From contig CAIMNT010000109.1 of assembly GCA_903842855.1 (NCBI GenBank), positions 1 through 27,645 on the forward strand: DNA of 27,645 nt, written 5' to 3'. This document shows positions 7,299 to 15,343 of this stretch, piece after piece. The position numbers and the translations under genes are program-made. The DNA is from an uncultured Actinomycetes bacterium. GTDB taxonomy: Bacteria; Actinomycetota; Actinomycetes; Nanopelagicales; Nanopelagicaceae. The notes under the pieces are model-generated. The model ran no database searches, was not told the origin of the DNA, and saw nothing but the letters and a program-made list of their open reading frames with translations. How positions within the stretch are numbered: position 1 is the stretch's first letter; every line of letters begins with the position of its first letter.

Positions 7299-8401
7299 GA
7301 GTTGATGGTCTCCTCTGCAATCGCCGGCGAAATAGTGTTGCCGCGGCCCCCGCCACCCGTCACCACTACCGCGCCAGGGGCTAACTCGCGCCGGTAGTAA
7401 AGATCACTATTCGTACTTTGTGAGTAATTTCCAGACCAACGCCGGGCGATAGCTGGAGCAGGTGCTCCGAAAATCGCGGAGATAACGCCACGGAGGTGGT
7501 CATACGGCGCTTCTAGAATTTCGTGGGTAAATGGCTCTTCATATTCGTGGGTATCCCCAATTGTGAAGGATCGATCGAGTCGAGGAACAAGTAGTAGCTG
7601 CATTTTGTAATCAGCGGCTATCGCCTCTTGAGGAGCCAACGTTTCGAGAGGTAGATCCTTGAAGGCGGGGTAGTATCGCATCGAATCGGCATCGGCTATT
7701 GAGTGGTTGAGTGAAGCTCCGAAGGGAACCGTGGCGCCCATCTGCAGATGTACACGACGTAGCGGCGCCCCCTCAAGGAACTCTGCAAGAAATCCTTGAT
7801 GGGCAGATCCAGGACAGATCACCATTAATTCTCCGGAGATCTTATTGCCATTGATATCTGTCACGTGATTTCCATTTTCATCATGGTAGAAATCAACCAC
7901 CTCAAAATTTGGCCTCCAGATGTAACGAGAATTAGAACTTAAATACTCACGCAATCCGCTCAAGAGTAAATTTGGTTCAACGGCAGCATCCTGAGTGCAT
8001 TGCAGTGCACCAACAAACTTTCCTTGAAGTACTGGCTCTAGCGCCTGAACTTGAATCCGATCAAGCAACTTAAAACCTCTTAGGTGAGCATCAGGCATGG
8101 CCGCTGCTGAATTCATAACCGCAAATTCAGCTTCATTCTGAGCGATTGTTAGTGATGCCTGAGCTCTAAATCCAATCTTTGCCCTGCTCCCAATCTCTTC
8201 CCACAACTGGCGAGCCCGGAGAGCTATCTCAAGTTCCGGTCCAACAGCACGACCGCTCACCCAGACTAAGCCAAAATTTCGAATTGAAGCCGATAGCGGG
8301 CGGGAATCGCGCTCAATGTGAACTACCTCCTGGCCCGCCTCGATCGCAAGAAGTGCATGCATCGTCCCAATAATGCCGCCGCCAACGACCACCGCTTTCA
8401 T
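7286..8401 (-). CDS. FAD-dependent oxidoreductase of phosphonate operons (TIGR03364-like)
   Basis: This 371-residue DAO-family flavoenzyme opens with the dinucleotide-binding motif VVVGGGIIG, followed by EAGQEVVHIERD. The region SASIRNFGLVWVSGR is typical of the TIGR03364 clade that recurs next to phosphonate genes. The C-terminal GAVVVTGGGGRGNTISPA closes the FAD site. Enzymes of this clade have been reported to oxidise aminoethylphosphonate or its N-methyl form to phosphonoacetaldehyde, the substrate of the next gene in the operon. I placed the start at ATG 8401, right before the FAD motif. An upstream ATG at 8419 and a longer reading frame to 8536 exist, but these run through the putA promoter region. 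No good Shine-Dalgarno precedes 8401. It is the first gene of the operon, divergent from putA across 82 bp. Confidence 0.85.
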   Translation of the reverse strand: MKAVVVGGGIIGTMHALLAIEAGQEVVHIERDSRPLSASIRNFGLVWVSGRAVGPELEIALRARQLWEEIGSRAKIGFRAQASLTIAQNEAEFAVMNSAAAMPDAHLRGFKLLDRIQVQALEPVLQGKFVGALQCTQDAAVEPNLLLSGLREYLSSNSRYIWRPNFEVVDFYHDENGNHVTDINGNKISGELMVICPGSAHQGFLAEFLEGAPLRRVHLQMGATVPFGASLNHSIADADSMRYYPAFKDLPLETLAPQEAIAADYKMQLLLVPRLDRSFTIGDTHEYEEPFTHEILEAPYDHLRGVISAIFGAPAPAIARRWSGNYSQSTNSDLYYRRELAPGAVVVTGGGGRGNTISPAIAEETINSWPR

Positions 8402-8405
8402 CCTC

Positions 8406-8428
8406 GAATCTGAACACATACGAGATTC
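8406..8428. promoter_or_regulatory. Inverted repeat GAATCT-N11-AGATTC between the phosphonate operon and putA
   Basis: Six-base arms at 8406-8411 and 8423-8428 are perfect reverse complements with centres 17 bp apart. The repeat sits 5-27 bp before the FAD oxidoreductase start, where a repressor could block transcription or initiation. No regulator gene lies next to it, so its binding partner is unknown. Confidence 0.3.
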
Positions 8429-8483
8429 AATTGAGAGTCCACCAGGTTGCGTAAAGGTGAATTTTTTGCTTTTGAGAGGGAGA

Positions 8484-11400
8484 ATGCTCACCGTGCCCAC
8501 CTTTCCGACAGACCCGAAGATAGATGAAACCGCCAAGACCTCGGTAGCGCAGGCTAGAAATCTGATTCATACCTCGGAGACTCTCCGGAGCCGAAAAGAT
8601 TCCGCAAATAAGAAACGCTTCGCCAAATTATTTAGGGATCCAAAAGCTATAGAAGTAACCATCACTTTGACTGATGAAGTAATGCGAATTCACGCTACAA
8701 AACAAGCTGTCACTATCTTTGCTCGCGCCGCTAAAAAGGCTTCGATGCGCGGATTTGGATTTTTTAATTCCGTGGGTCTGCATTTTCTGCGTTGGATCTC
8801 CAAGGTTCTTCCCAGGGTCGTCATCGCACTTGTGCACGGACGCGTGCGCTCACTCTCTAAAGGATTGATACTTCCCTACGAAGTTGATGGTCTAACAAAA
8901 GTTCTACGTCGCCGCGAAAAACAAAATATCCGTCTCAACATCAATGTGCTGGGTGAAGCTGTCCTTGGTCAACACGAAGCCGACTCTCGCTTCAAACAAA
9001 TTCTTGAAATGATTTCACGGCCCGATGTGGATTACATATCGGTCAAACTTTCAGCGGTCGTGGCTCAGATGGTGACCATTGATCACGCTGGTTCTTTAGC
9101 AAAGGTCTGCGAGAGGTTACGTATTCTCTACCGCGCCGCACAAGAGAATAAAACTTTTATCAACCTCGACATGGAGGAGTACCGCGATTTAGCCCTCACT
9201 GTTGATGCATTCAAGAAAGTTCTCTCTGAAACAGAATTTACTCGAATGACTGCAGGAATCGTTTTGCAGGCGTACCTGCCTGAGTCACACTCCGCTTTTT
9301 ATGATCTGGCAACATGGGCGAAGGCGCGCCACGCAAAATCCGGTGGAGCGATCAAGATTCGCTTGGTCAAGGGCGCCAATCTCGCAATGGAGCGTGCTGA
9401 AGCCGAGTTCAATGGTTGGACCGCTGCCCCGTATGCAACCAAGTCAGATGTAGACGCTAGTTATTCTCGCTTGATCGATGCTGCGCTGCGGCCAGAAAAT
9501 GCAGAGGCGGTGCGAATTGGTATCGCCAGCCACAACCTCTTTCACCTGACGTGGGCTATTGAAGTTGCTCGCAAACGCCACGTTTTAAAGCAGCTCGACA
9601 TAGAGATGCTCGAAGGCATGGCAAACGCAGAGGCGCTTGCCGTAACGCAATCTGGCCATCAAGTTCTCTTATATGCACCGGTTACTCGAGCTGATGACTT
9701 TGCCTCAGCGGTCGCTTATTTAGTACGTCGCCTAGATGAAAATACATCCGACGAGAATTATCTCAAAGCCGCATTTGATATCGGTAAGAACGCCGCAAAA
9801 TTTGCAGAGCAGAAGGCTCGCTTTGAAAAATCAATTCAAGAACGCCACACCATCCCCACCAATTCTCGTCGCCATTTGATTCACCCAGAAGTTGGTCCCG
9901 GTTTCTATAACGAGCCATCGGGTGATCCAACAGAACCAAATTTCGTCTCCGCAGTAACTAAGAATTTAGAAAAGATCCAACTAGAGAATTCCTTGAATAT
10001 TCCACTTGTCATTGATGGAACAGAGTTCACGACAAGCCATAAGGGAGTTGGATCCGATCCAAGTTCCGATGGCCAACAGTGGTACACATATTCCGTTATT
10101 GATCGCAGTCACGTTGATAGCGCGATTGCAGTTGCAGAAAATTCGCAATGGGGCAAGAAGAGTGCTGCTGAGCGACGCGCGATTTTGGAGGCAGTAGCAG
10201 CTCACATGTCTACACAGCGTGCCAAAAGTATTGCGGTTATGGCGCGCGATGCGGGTAAGACAGTCGCGGAAGCTGATCCAGAAGTTAGTGAAGCCATTGA
10301 TTTCGCTCGCTTCTATGCATCCACCATCGATGATGAGAAGAGCACTCCGATTGGAACGGTCCTTGTTATTCCTCCATGGAACTTTCCGTACGCAATTCCT
10401 GCTGGCGGTCTCTTCGCCGCACTTGCAGCAGGAAATCCAGTTCTCTTTAAACCAGCTCCTGAGGCCGTTGCCACCGCGTGGGAGTTAGCAAAGCAACTCT
10501 GGGATGCCGGTATCCCGTATGACGCTCTGCAATTTCTACCAAGTTTGGATGATGAAAATGGTCAATACCTGGTCACTCACCCATCCGTAAAAGCGCTCAT
10601 CCTCACTGGCGCATTTGATACCGCACATATGTTCGTGCAATGGCGTAACGAACTTAATTTATTGGCAGAGACGAGCGGAAAGAATGCGCTCGTCATCACT
10701 GCCTGTGCCGATATAGATGCCGCCGTTAAAGATCTCGTTCAATCAGCCTTTGGCCATGCTGGACAGAAATGTTCAGCGGCTAGCCTTGGAATAATCATTG
10801 AAAGCATTTACAAGGATCCAGCCTTTACTCGCCAATTGATCGACGATGTCTCAAGCCTCAAAGTGGCCGCTGGCTACCACTTCAGCACATCGGTCGGTCC
10901 AATCATCCGCCCTCCCGAGGGCAATCTCTCACACGCGCTACATCACCTAGATCCCGGCGAGAGTTGGTTGCTCGAGCCGGAACAACTCGATCACTCGGGT
11001 CACCTGTGGCGTCCTGGAATCAAGGTTGGGGTGAAGCCTGGATCATGGAGTCACCGCAACGAATGGTTTGGGCCAGTGCTCGCTCTAATGGTCGCACCTA
11101 ATTTGAAGACGGCGGTGCAGTGGCAGAACGCCACAGATTTCGGACTCACGGCGGGTATCCATTCACTCGATCCTGTCGAATTGGATTATTGGATGGAGCA
11201 TGTGGAGGCGGGCAACCTCTATATCAATCGCGGCATCACAGGTGCGATCGTCAACCGTCAACCATTCGGTGGATGGAAGCGAAGCAGTGTGGGAGCTACC
11301 GCTAAAGCTGGTGGACATCACTACGTAAACTCACTTCGCAACTGGGCGCCGATTCAACATTTGGATTTGGCAAAGCGCAGCGCTACAAAATGGTGGAATG

Positions 11401-11825
11401 AAGTTGGTTCACAGGCAATCGACCATACTGGATTGAGCGTTGAGAAGAACTTCCATCGATATCGCAGACCGCTGGCTCCAATTATCGTTCGCTTTGACTC
11501 CGAGACCGCGCGTGATGAAACTGCATTTGCAAAATTCATCTCAGATTTAACGGGTGCAACAGTTGAATTTAGTAGCAGCAAAGAAGAGAGCGTTGAAGAG
11601 CTAGTCGCGCGGGCGCAAGGCAAAGTTCGTTGGTTATCGCACGAAACTCCACCACGCGCCGCACTTCTTTCAAAGGGAATCAGCCTTGACGCTCGTCCAA
11701 TCGCGCAACGCGGTGATATCGAAACACCTCGCTGGTTACTTGAGCAGAGCGTTTGTATTACCTACCACCGTTATGGAAACACTAACGGTGGCCCAAAGCC
11801 GCTCTGCCCTGGTTTGGGAATTTAA
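8484..11825 (+). CDS. putA: Bifunctional proline dehydrogenase / delta-1-pyrroline-5-carboxylate dehydrogenase PutA
   Basis: This 1113-residue enzyme oxidises proline to glutamate in two steps. The N-terminal FAD-dependent proline dehydrogenase (about residues 60-430) shows YISVKLSAV, INLDMEEYRDL, IRLVKGANLAMERAE and IASHNLF. The aldehyde dehydrogenase domain (about 500-1000) has IPPWNFPYAIPAGG, Glu729 in AETSGKNA, the catalytic Cys763 in GHAGQKCSAAS and EWFGPVLAL; a C-terminal tail of about 100 residues follows. There is no N-terminal ribbon-helix-helix, so it is not self-regulating like E. coli PutA. ATG 8484 was chosen for the GAGAGGG Shine-Dalgarno just before it; the reading frame extends to 8373 but overlaps the divergent FAD gene. 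Its stop overlaps the stop of the convergent DUF885 gene. Length agrees with corynebacterial-type bifunctional PutA. Confidence 0.93.
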   Translation: MLTVPTFPTDPKIDETAKTSVAQARNLIHTSETLRSRKDSANKKRFAKLFRDPKAIEVTITLTDEVMRIHATKQAVTIFARAAKKASMRGFGFFNSVGLHFLRWISKVLPRVVIALVHGRVRSLSKGLILPYEVDGLTKVLRRREKQNIRLNINVLGEAVLGQHEADSRFKQILEMISRPDVDYISVKLSAVVAQMVTIDHAGSLAKVCERLRILYRAAQENKTFINLDMEEYRDLALTVDAFKKVLSETEFTRMTAGIVLQAYLPESHSAFYDLATWAKARHAKSGGAIKIRLVKGANLAMERAEAEFNGWTAAPYATKSDVDASYSRLIDAALRPENAEAVRIGIASHNLFHLTWAIEVARKRHVLKQLDIEMLEGMANAEALAVTQSGHQVLLYAPVTRADDFASAVAYLVRRLDENTSDENYLKAAFDIGKNAAKFAEQKARFEKSIQERHTIPTNSRRHLIHPEVGPGFYNEPSGDPTEPNFVSAVTKNLEKIQLENSLNIPLVIDGTEFTTSHKGVGSDPSSDGQQWYTYSVIDRSHVDSAIAVAENSQWGKKSAAERRAILEAVAAHMSTQRAKSIAVMARDAGKTVAEADPEVSEAIDFARFYASTIDDEKSTPIGTVLVIPPWNFPYAIPAGGLFAALAAGNPVLFKPAPEAVATAWELAKQLWDAGIPYDALQFLPSLDDENGQYLVTHPSVKALILTGAFDTAHMFVQWRNELNLLAETSGKNALVITACADIDAAVKDLVQSAFGHAGQKCSAASLGIIIESIYKDPAFTRQLIDDVSSLKVAAGYHFSTSVGPIIRPPEGNLSHALHHLDPGESWLLEPEQLDHSGHLWRPGIKVGVKPGSWSHRNEWFGPVLALMVAPNLKTAVQWQNATDFGLTAGIHSLDPVELDYWMEHVEAGNLYINRGITGAIVNRQPFGGWKRSSVGATAKAGGHHYVNSLRNWAPIQHLDLAKRSATKWWNEVGSQAIDHTGLSVEKNFHRYRRPLAPIIVRFDSETARDETAFAKFISDLTGATVEFSSSKEESVEELVARAQGKVRWLSHETPPRAALLSKGISLDARPIAQRGDIETPRWLLEQSVCITYHRYGNTNGGPKPLCPGLGI

Positions 11826-13471
11826 CCTTTGTAAGTAGCCATTTCGCGCTCGAATGGATCGAGTCCCATAGGGCCGATCTTGAGCGCGTAGTTGTGCCAA
11901 GCCTTGATATCGAACTTCTCACCCAGACGCTTCTTAGCATCTTCGCGGGTACGAACCCAGACGCGTTCTCCCACTTTGTAGGAGATTGCTTGGCCTGGCC
12001 AGCCGAGGTAGCGATCTACTTCAGAGCGAGCGAAATCTTCGGCAAGAAGCGCACGGTTAACTAAGAGATCGAAGGCTGACTGCGCATTCCAAACATTGCC
12101 ATCGAAATCTTCGTAACCGCAGTGCATTCCAATATCTACGATGATCCGCGCAGCACGCAGAGCTTGGCCCGACAAGAAACCGAGTTCATATGCAGGATCT
12201 TCAAAGGCGCCGAGTTCATCCATGAAGCGCTCGGCGTACAACGCCCAACCTTCACCGTAACCACTAATCCAGGCCTCGGTCCGCTGGAAACGAGTCAGAC
12301 GATCCTTCTCAATTGTTGAAGTTGCTACCTGCAAGTGGTGGCCAGGAACCGCCTCGTGATACCAGGTCGAAGCAATGTGCCAGAAGTTAAAGCGAGTATG
12401 TCCCAGCGTCGGATACCAGGTGGTACCTGGACGCGAAAGATCTTCACTTGGTGGCATGTAATAAGGCGCAGCCGCAGAACCTTCTGGTGCAATTCTTGCA
12501 TCACAGAATCTGATCCGAGGATCGATATCGAAGTAGACGCCATCAAGCCGATCGACCGCCTCTTGGGTAAATGACTTTAACTTTTCCAGCAGGTTCGCTT
12601 CGCCCTCAATGCTGTGCAGTTGCGACTCTTCAACAATATCTGCAACTTCCTTCAAGCTCTTTCCTTCTAGCCCCAACTTTGCAGCGGCGCGGTACATACG
12701 CTCATTGATCTGCTTGAGATCTTCTACGCCCCACTCATAAGTCGCGCGTAGATCGAGATTGGCACCCGTGAAATATCGAGCCCATGGTGCATAGCGCTCA
12801 GCCCCGACTGCATCTACATCAAGTGAGCGTGGAGCGTGGACATCCTTCATCCATGCTGCCATTGAAAGACATGCCGCTTCGGCGTTCTGCGCTGCGAGAT
12901 GTAGGTCAGGATATTTACCTTCTGGATCAATCGAACGCGCCATATCTGCGTATCCGCCCCCACCGTGTACTTCAAGTTGCGAGGCAACCCCGAGAACTTG
13001 ACGACGCGCAGTTCCCTTTCCAAGTGCATGCATATCTTCTAAGGTCGACTTCCAGGAATCTAGTGCGCCACCAATTGCATTAAGACGTGATGTCACATTG
13101 GCAACACCCTCATCACCTTCCGTATTCATCAAAGTAAAAATCGAACGAATTCCCGAGACCGGATTTGCAATTGGGCCATAGGTGATGAATGCCTCTTTGG
13201 AATCAAAGAGTTGAAGTGAAGCTTCAACGCGTTCGATCAAGACCTCTTTTGCGATGCGATCAATCTCATCGATGGGTTCCATTGCTTTGACACGAGTTAG
13301 AACTTCGCGACGGTAGTTGGCAACCTTGGTCTCTGCAGCAACCGAAAAATCATCAAGCAAATGGTCATATCCAGGAATACCAAGGAAAGTTGCCGCGCTA
13401 GGACTCATGCGGCCGAGAGCGTCAATATATTCATCAGAGATAGCGAAAATTTCAGAGCGGTGATTAGTCAT
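11822..13471 (-). CDS. DUF885 family putative metallo-hydrolase/peptidase
   Basis: This 549-residue protein of the DUF885 family is related at fold level to M32-type zinc carboxypeptidases. The signature WYHEAVPGHHLQ gives candidate metal ligands His372, Glu373 and His378/His379. The downstream EAWISGYGEGWALYAERFMDELG block is also typical, with a likely third ligand Glu. No signal peptide is visible, so it is predicted cytoplasmic and its substrate is unknown, probably a peptide or an acyl-modified compound. The start was placed at ATG 13471: the frame stays open to 13609, but that region is the divergent MFS gene and its promoter, and a -10 box lies exactly 6 nt before 13471. It is convergent with putA, the stop codons overlapping. 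Confidence 0.85.
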   Translation of the reverse strand: MTNHRSEIFAISDEYIDALGRMSPSAATFLGIPGYDHLLDDFSVAAETKVANYRREVLTRVKAMEPIDEIDRIAKEVLIERVEASLQLFDSKEAFITYGPIANPVSGIRSIFTLMNTEGDEGVANVTSRLNAIGGALDSWKSTLEDMHALGKGTARRQVLGVASQLEVHGGGGYADMARSIDPEGKYPDLHLAAQNAEAACLSMAAWMKDVHAPRSLDVDAVGAERYAPWARYFTGANLDLRATYEWGVEDLKQINERMYRAAAKLGLEGKSLKEVADIVEESQLHSIEGEANLLEKLKSFTQEAVDRLDGVYFDIDPRIRFCDARIAPEGSAAAPYYMPPSEDLSRPGTTWYPTLGHTRFNFWHIASTWYHEAVPGHHLQVATSTIEKDRLTRFQRTEAWISGYGEGWALYAERFMDELGAFEDPAYELGFLSGQALRAARIIVDIGMHCGYEDFDGNVWNAQSAFDLLVNRALLAEDFARSEVDRYLGWPGQAISYKVGERVWVRTREDAKKRLGEKFDIKAWHNYALKIGPMGLDPFEREMATYKG

Positions 13472-13477
13472 GGGGTC

Positions 13478-13483
13478 AGCATA
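13478..13483 (-). promoter_or_regulatory. Putative -10 box (TATGCT) of the DUF885 gene, leaderless
   Basis: On the minus strand TATGCT is followed by GACCCC and then ATG 13471. The gap has no Shine-Dalgarno, and a 6-nt distance places the transcription start at the start codon. Confidence 0.55.
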
Positions 13484-13524
13484 ATCCAGGTGCCAAAAAG
13501 TAAACATGGTGCAGGAGATTTGCC

Positions 13525-13530
13525 TAGTAT
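13525..13530 (+). promoter_or_regulatory. Putative -10 box (TAGTAT) of the MFS gene, leaderless
   Basis: TAGTAT, then CGGGGA, then GTG 13537. The TAG is also an in-frame stop, so the protein cannot begin further upstream. It lies 47 bp from the divergent DUF885 -10 box. Confidence 0.55.
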
Positions 13531-13536
13531 CGGGGA

Positions 13537-14748
13537 GTGAATTTACGCACCGGGATCCAGTCAAGAAATGCCCTTTGGCATCTCTTCTTTTTGATGGGGA
13601 TCGTCTCAATGGCGTGGGTTCCGCGGATTCCGGAGATCAAACATCAATTTGGATTGAGTGATGGGGGCTTAGGGTTTGTCCTACTCGGCAGCACGTGTGG
13701 TGCCTTAATTGGATCTCAAGTCAGCGGACGTCTCACGCATACATTTGGCTCGCAGCGCATAGCTGCAGTTGGTGCGGCATTTATGACAGGCGGCCTCTAC
13801 TTAATGGGTGAGGCGCATCAGATACTCCAATTATTTATCGGGCTATTTGTTATGGGCTTTGGTTACGTAATGCTCGATATCACCGTCAACACCCAAGCTG
13901 TCGCGGTAGAGAAAATCCTCAACAAGCGTTGGATGTCCACCTTCCATGGAACATGGAGCGTTGGCTCATTTGTCGCAACAGTGACCGGTGGTCTCGTAGC
14001 TCATGCGATTACTCCACAATCAGAACTTAAGATCGTGGCGATCGTTGCATTTATTCTCTTTCTACCTGGCGTCTACTTTCTATTAAGTGGCGATGACGAT
14101 GGTCATAAAGGTGATGATGGAACTTCTAAAGGCAAGCTCTCGTTCTTCGACAAAACCTCTCTACCGCTGTGGGCGATTGGCTTCGGCCTCTTAGGGTGCT
14201 TACTCCCAGAAGGCGCAACAAGTGACTGGGGCGGAGTACTGCTTCACGATCACATGGGGATTGGTAAGGGTGCAGATGCGATTGCCTTCGCAACCTTTGC
14301 TCTCGCCATGATCACCAGTCGTTTTCTAGGAGATCACTGGCTTACTAAATATGGACCTCGACGTACTGTAAAAATTGGCGGCTACTTCGCCGGAATAACG
14401 TGGGGATTAGCCATCGCGATTGCAGTGCCTCTCTCGGCACACGCAAAAATTCCAGCGGTAATTGTTATCTGTATTGGCTTCGCTGCAGCAGGTCTTGGAA
14501 TTGGACCTATGGTCCCTGCCTTCATGAATGCAGCTGCCAGGGTTCCGGGAGTTGCACCCTCGGTGGCCCTCGCCCGCGTCAACATTATTGGACTAGCCGC
14601 ATTCTTTATTGGGCCAACTCTTACAGGAGGAGTCTCACAACTCACTTCACTTCCCATTGCAATGTATATATCGGTCTGTTTGTTGATCTTTACCGGATAC
14701 CAATCCCGAGTCATTAGCGACTCTAATTCGGCGACTTCACAATCCTAA
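13537..14748 (+). CDS. Major facilitator superfamily transporter (YbjJ-like)
   Basis: This 403-residue integral membrane protein has about twelve hydrophobic segments, the first at residues 14-28 (LWHLFFLMGIVSMAW). Conserved MFS features include WVPRIPEIK after helix 1, the loop GRLTHTFGSQR between helices 2 and 3, and RFLGDHWLTKYGPRR at the equivalent place in the second half. A charged linker (GDDDGHKGDDGTSKGK) separates the two halves. The arrangement resembles the YbjJ group of putative drug or sugar efflux carriers; the substrate is unknown. The start is GTG 13537, the first possible start after an in-frame stop, and the mRNA appears leaderless. The last 26 bp overlap the convergent doc toxin gene. 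Confidence 0.87.
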   Translation: MNLRTGIQSRNALWHLFFLMGIVSMAWVPRIPEIKHQFGLSDGGLGFVLLGSTCGALIGSQVSGRLTHTFGSQRIAAVGAAFMTGGLYLMGEAHQILQLFIGLFVMGFGYVMLDITVNTQAVAVEKILNKRWMSTFHGTWSVGSFVATVTGGLVAHAITPQSELKIVAIVAFILFLPGVYFLLSGDDDGHKGDDGTSKGKLSFFDKTSLPLWAIGFGLLGCLLPEGATSDWGGVLLHDHMGIGKGADAIAFATFALAMITSRFLGDHWLTKYGPRRTVKIGGYFAGITWGLAIAIAVPLSAHAKIPAVIVICIGFAAAGLGIGPMVPAFMNAAARVPGVAPSVALARVNIIGLAAFFIGPTLTGGVSQLTSLPIAMYISVCLLIFTGYQSRVISDSNSATSQS

Positions 14749-15103
14749 GAAGTCCGGTAATGTCCTGAACTTCGTAGTCGCCTCGTGCGACTCCGACGAT
14801 GAGCAACTCCGTTTCAACCACCGAGTACTTAATATCTCTTCCGTTGAGCAGACAGAAGACGCGAACCGCAGACCAGGCTAGTCCCTTATTCCCATCTAAC
14901 AAGGGATGATTTCGAGCCAGAGCGTGCATCAGGGCAGCCGCTTTTTCTTCAAATGACTTGTAGGCATCTACACCCATAATTGTTGTCCTCGGTCGTGCTG
15001 CCGCAGACTCTAGAAGTCCAAGATCTCTAACGTGGCAATTTGGAATAATTGAATTGGCAATCTCTAGAAGGTCTACCAATTCCAAGTAATCAATCGAGGG
15101 CAC
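14723..15103 (-). CDS. doc: Doc-like Fic-domain toxin with altered catalytic motif
   Basis: This 126-residue protein of the death-on-curing family, in which P1 Doc phosphorylates elongation factor Tu, is the toxin of a two-gene module. The Fic motif is at residues 66-74, HPLLDGNKG, in the same numbering as P1 Doc (H66, D70, N72, K73). His66, Asp70, Asn72 and Lys73 are kept, but the Phe at 68 is Leu and the conserved Arg74 is Gly. Loss of that arginine may weaken or abolish phosphate binding. The start is a GTG at 15103 that overlaps the antitoxin stop (TAGTG), so translation is coupled. Its end overlaps the convergent MFS gene by 26 bp. Confidence 0.85.
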   Translation of the reverse strand: MPSIDYLELVDLLEIANSIIPNCHVRDLGLLESAAARPRTTIMGVDAYKSFEEKAAALMHALARNHPLLDGNKGLAWSAVRVFCLLNGRDIKYSVVETELLIVGVARGDYEVQDITGLLRIVKSPN

Positions 15104-15300
15104 TATTTAGCCAGGCGAGTCAGAAGTTCTTGATCTTCGGTCGCCACTCTTTGAATCGCTGATTTAAGGCGATTCTGTCGCCTAGAAACATAATCATCTA
15201 TGGCCATAAGAGCCACTTCATGCATTGAAACTCCTTGGGCTTGCGCAACTTTCTTGAGTGCAGCACTTTGCTTTTCGGAGAGCCTTAGGGTCATTGCCAT
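15103..15300 (-). CDS. Ribbon-helix-helix antitoxin paired with Doc
   Basis: A 65-residue protein whose N-terminus MAMTLRLSEKQSAALKKVA and the following GVSMHEVALMAIDDYV fit a CopG/Arc-type ribbon-helix-helix DNA-binding domain. The basic C-terminal part (about residues 40-65) probably binds and blocks the toxin. I place the start at ATG 15300 and not at the longer reading frame to 15333, because the extension would be coded by a perfect palindromic operator, and a -10 box lies 6 nt before 15300. It probably represses its own operon, alone or with the toxin (conditional cooperativity, inferred from other Doc modules). Confidence 0.85.
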   Translation of the reverse strand: MAMTLRLSEKQSAALKKVAQAQGVSMHEVALMAIDDYVSRRQNRLKSAIQRVATEDQELLTRLAK

Positions 15301-15306
15301 GTTCGA

Positions 15307-15312
15307 ATGATA
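15307..15312 (-). promoter_or_regulatory. Putative -10 box (TATCAT) of the antitoxin-toxin operon, inside the operator
   Basis: TATCAT on the minus strand, then TCGAAC, then ATG 15300. The hexamer shares five bases with the downstream arm of the operator palindrome, so antitoxin binding should occlude RNA polymerase. Confidence 0.5.
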
Positions 15313-15326
15313 CCACCGTGGTATCA
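15308..15326. promoter_or_regulatory. Perfect 19-bp palindromic operator of the toxin-antitoxin module
   Basis: TGATACCAC - C - GTGGTATCA: two 9-base arms with no mismatch around a single central base, directly upstream of the antitoxin gene and overlapping its -10 box. This is the expected site for a dimeric ribbon-helix-helix repressor. Confidence 0.8.
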
Positions 15327-15343
15327 CTTCCATTATCTAGCTC

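Noticed and set aside
8402..8536. N-terminal extension of the FAD oxidoreductase (45 residues before MKAVVVGGG)
   Set aside because: It would cross the divergent putA start and promoter, lacks family similarity, and the FAD-binding strand normally begins within a few residues of the start.
10219..10488. 89-codon open frame in putA
   Set aside because: An out-of-frame shadow of the aldehyde dehydrogenase domain.
13472..13609. 46-residue N-terminal extension of the DUF885 protein
   Set aside because: It overlaps the MFS gene start and both putative -10 boxes and is not protein-like; ATG 13471 fits.
14382..14717. Two open frames of about 105-110 codons, one on each strand
   Set aside because: Both lie inside the MFS coding sequence, which has clear transmembrane helices; they are antisense and +1 frame shadows without recognisable features.
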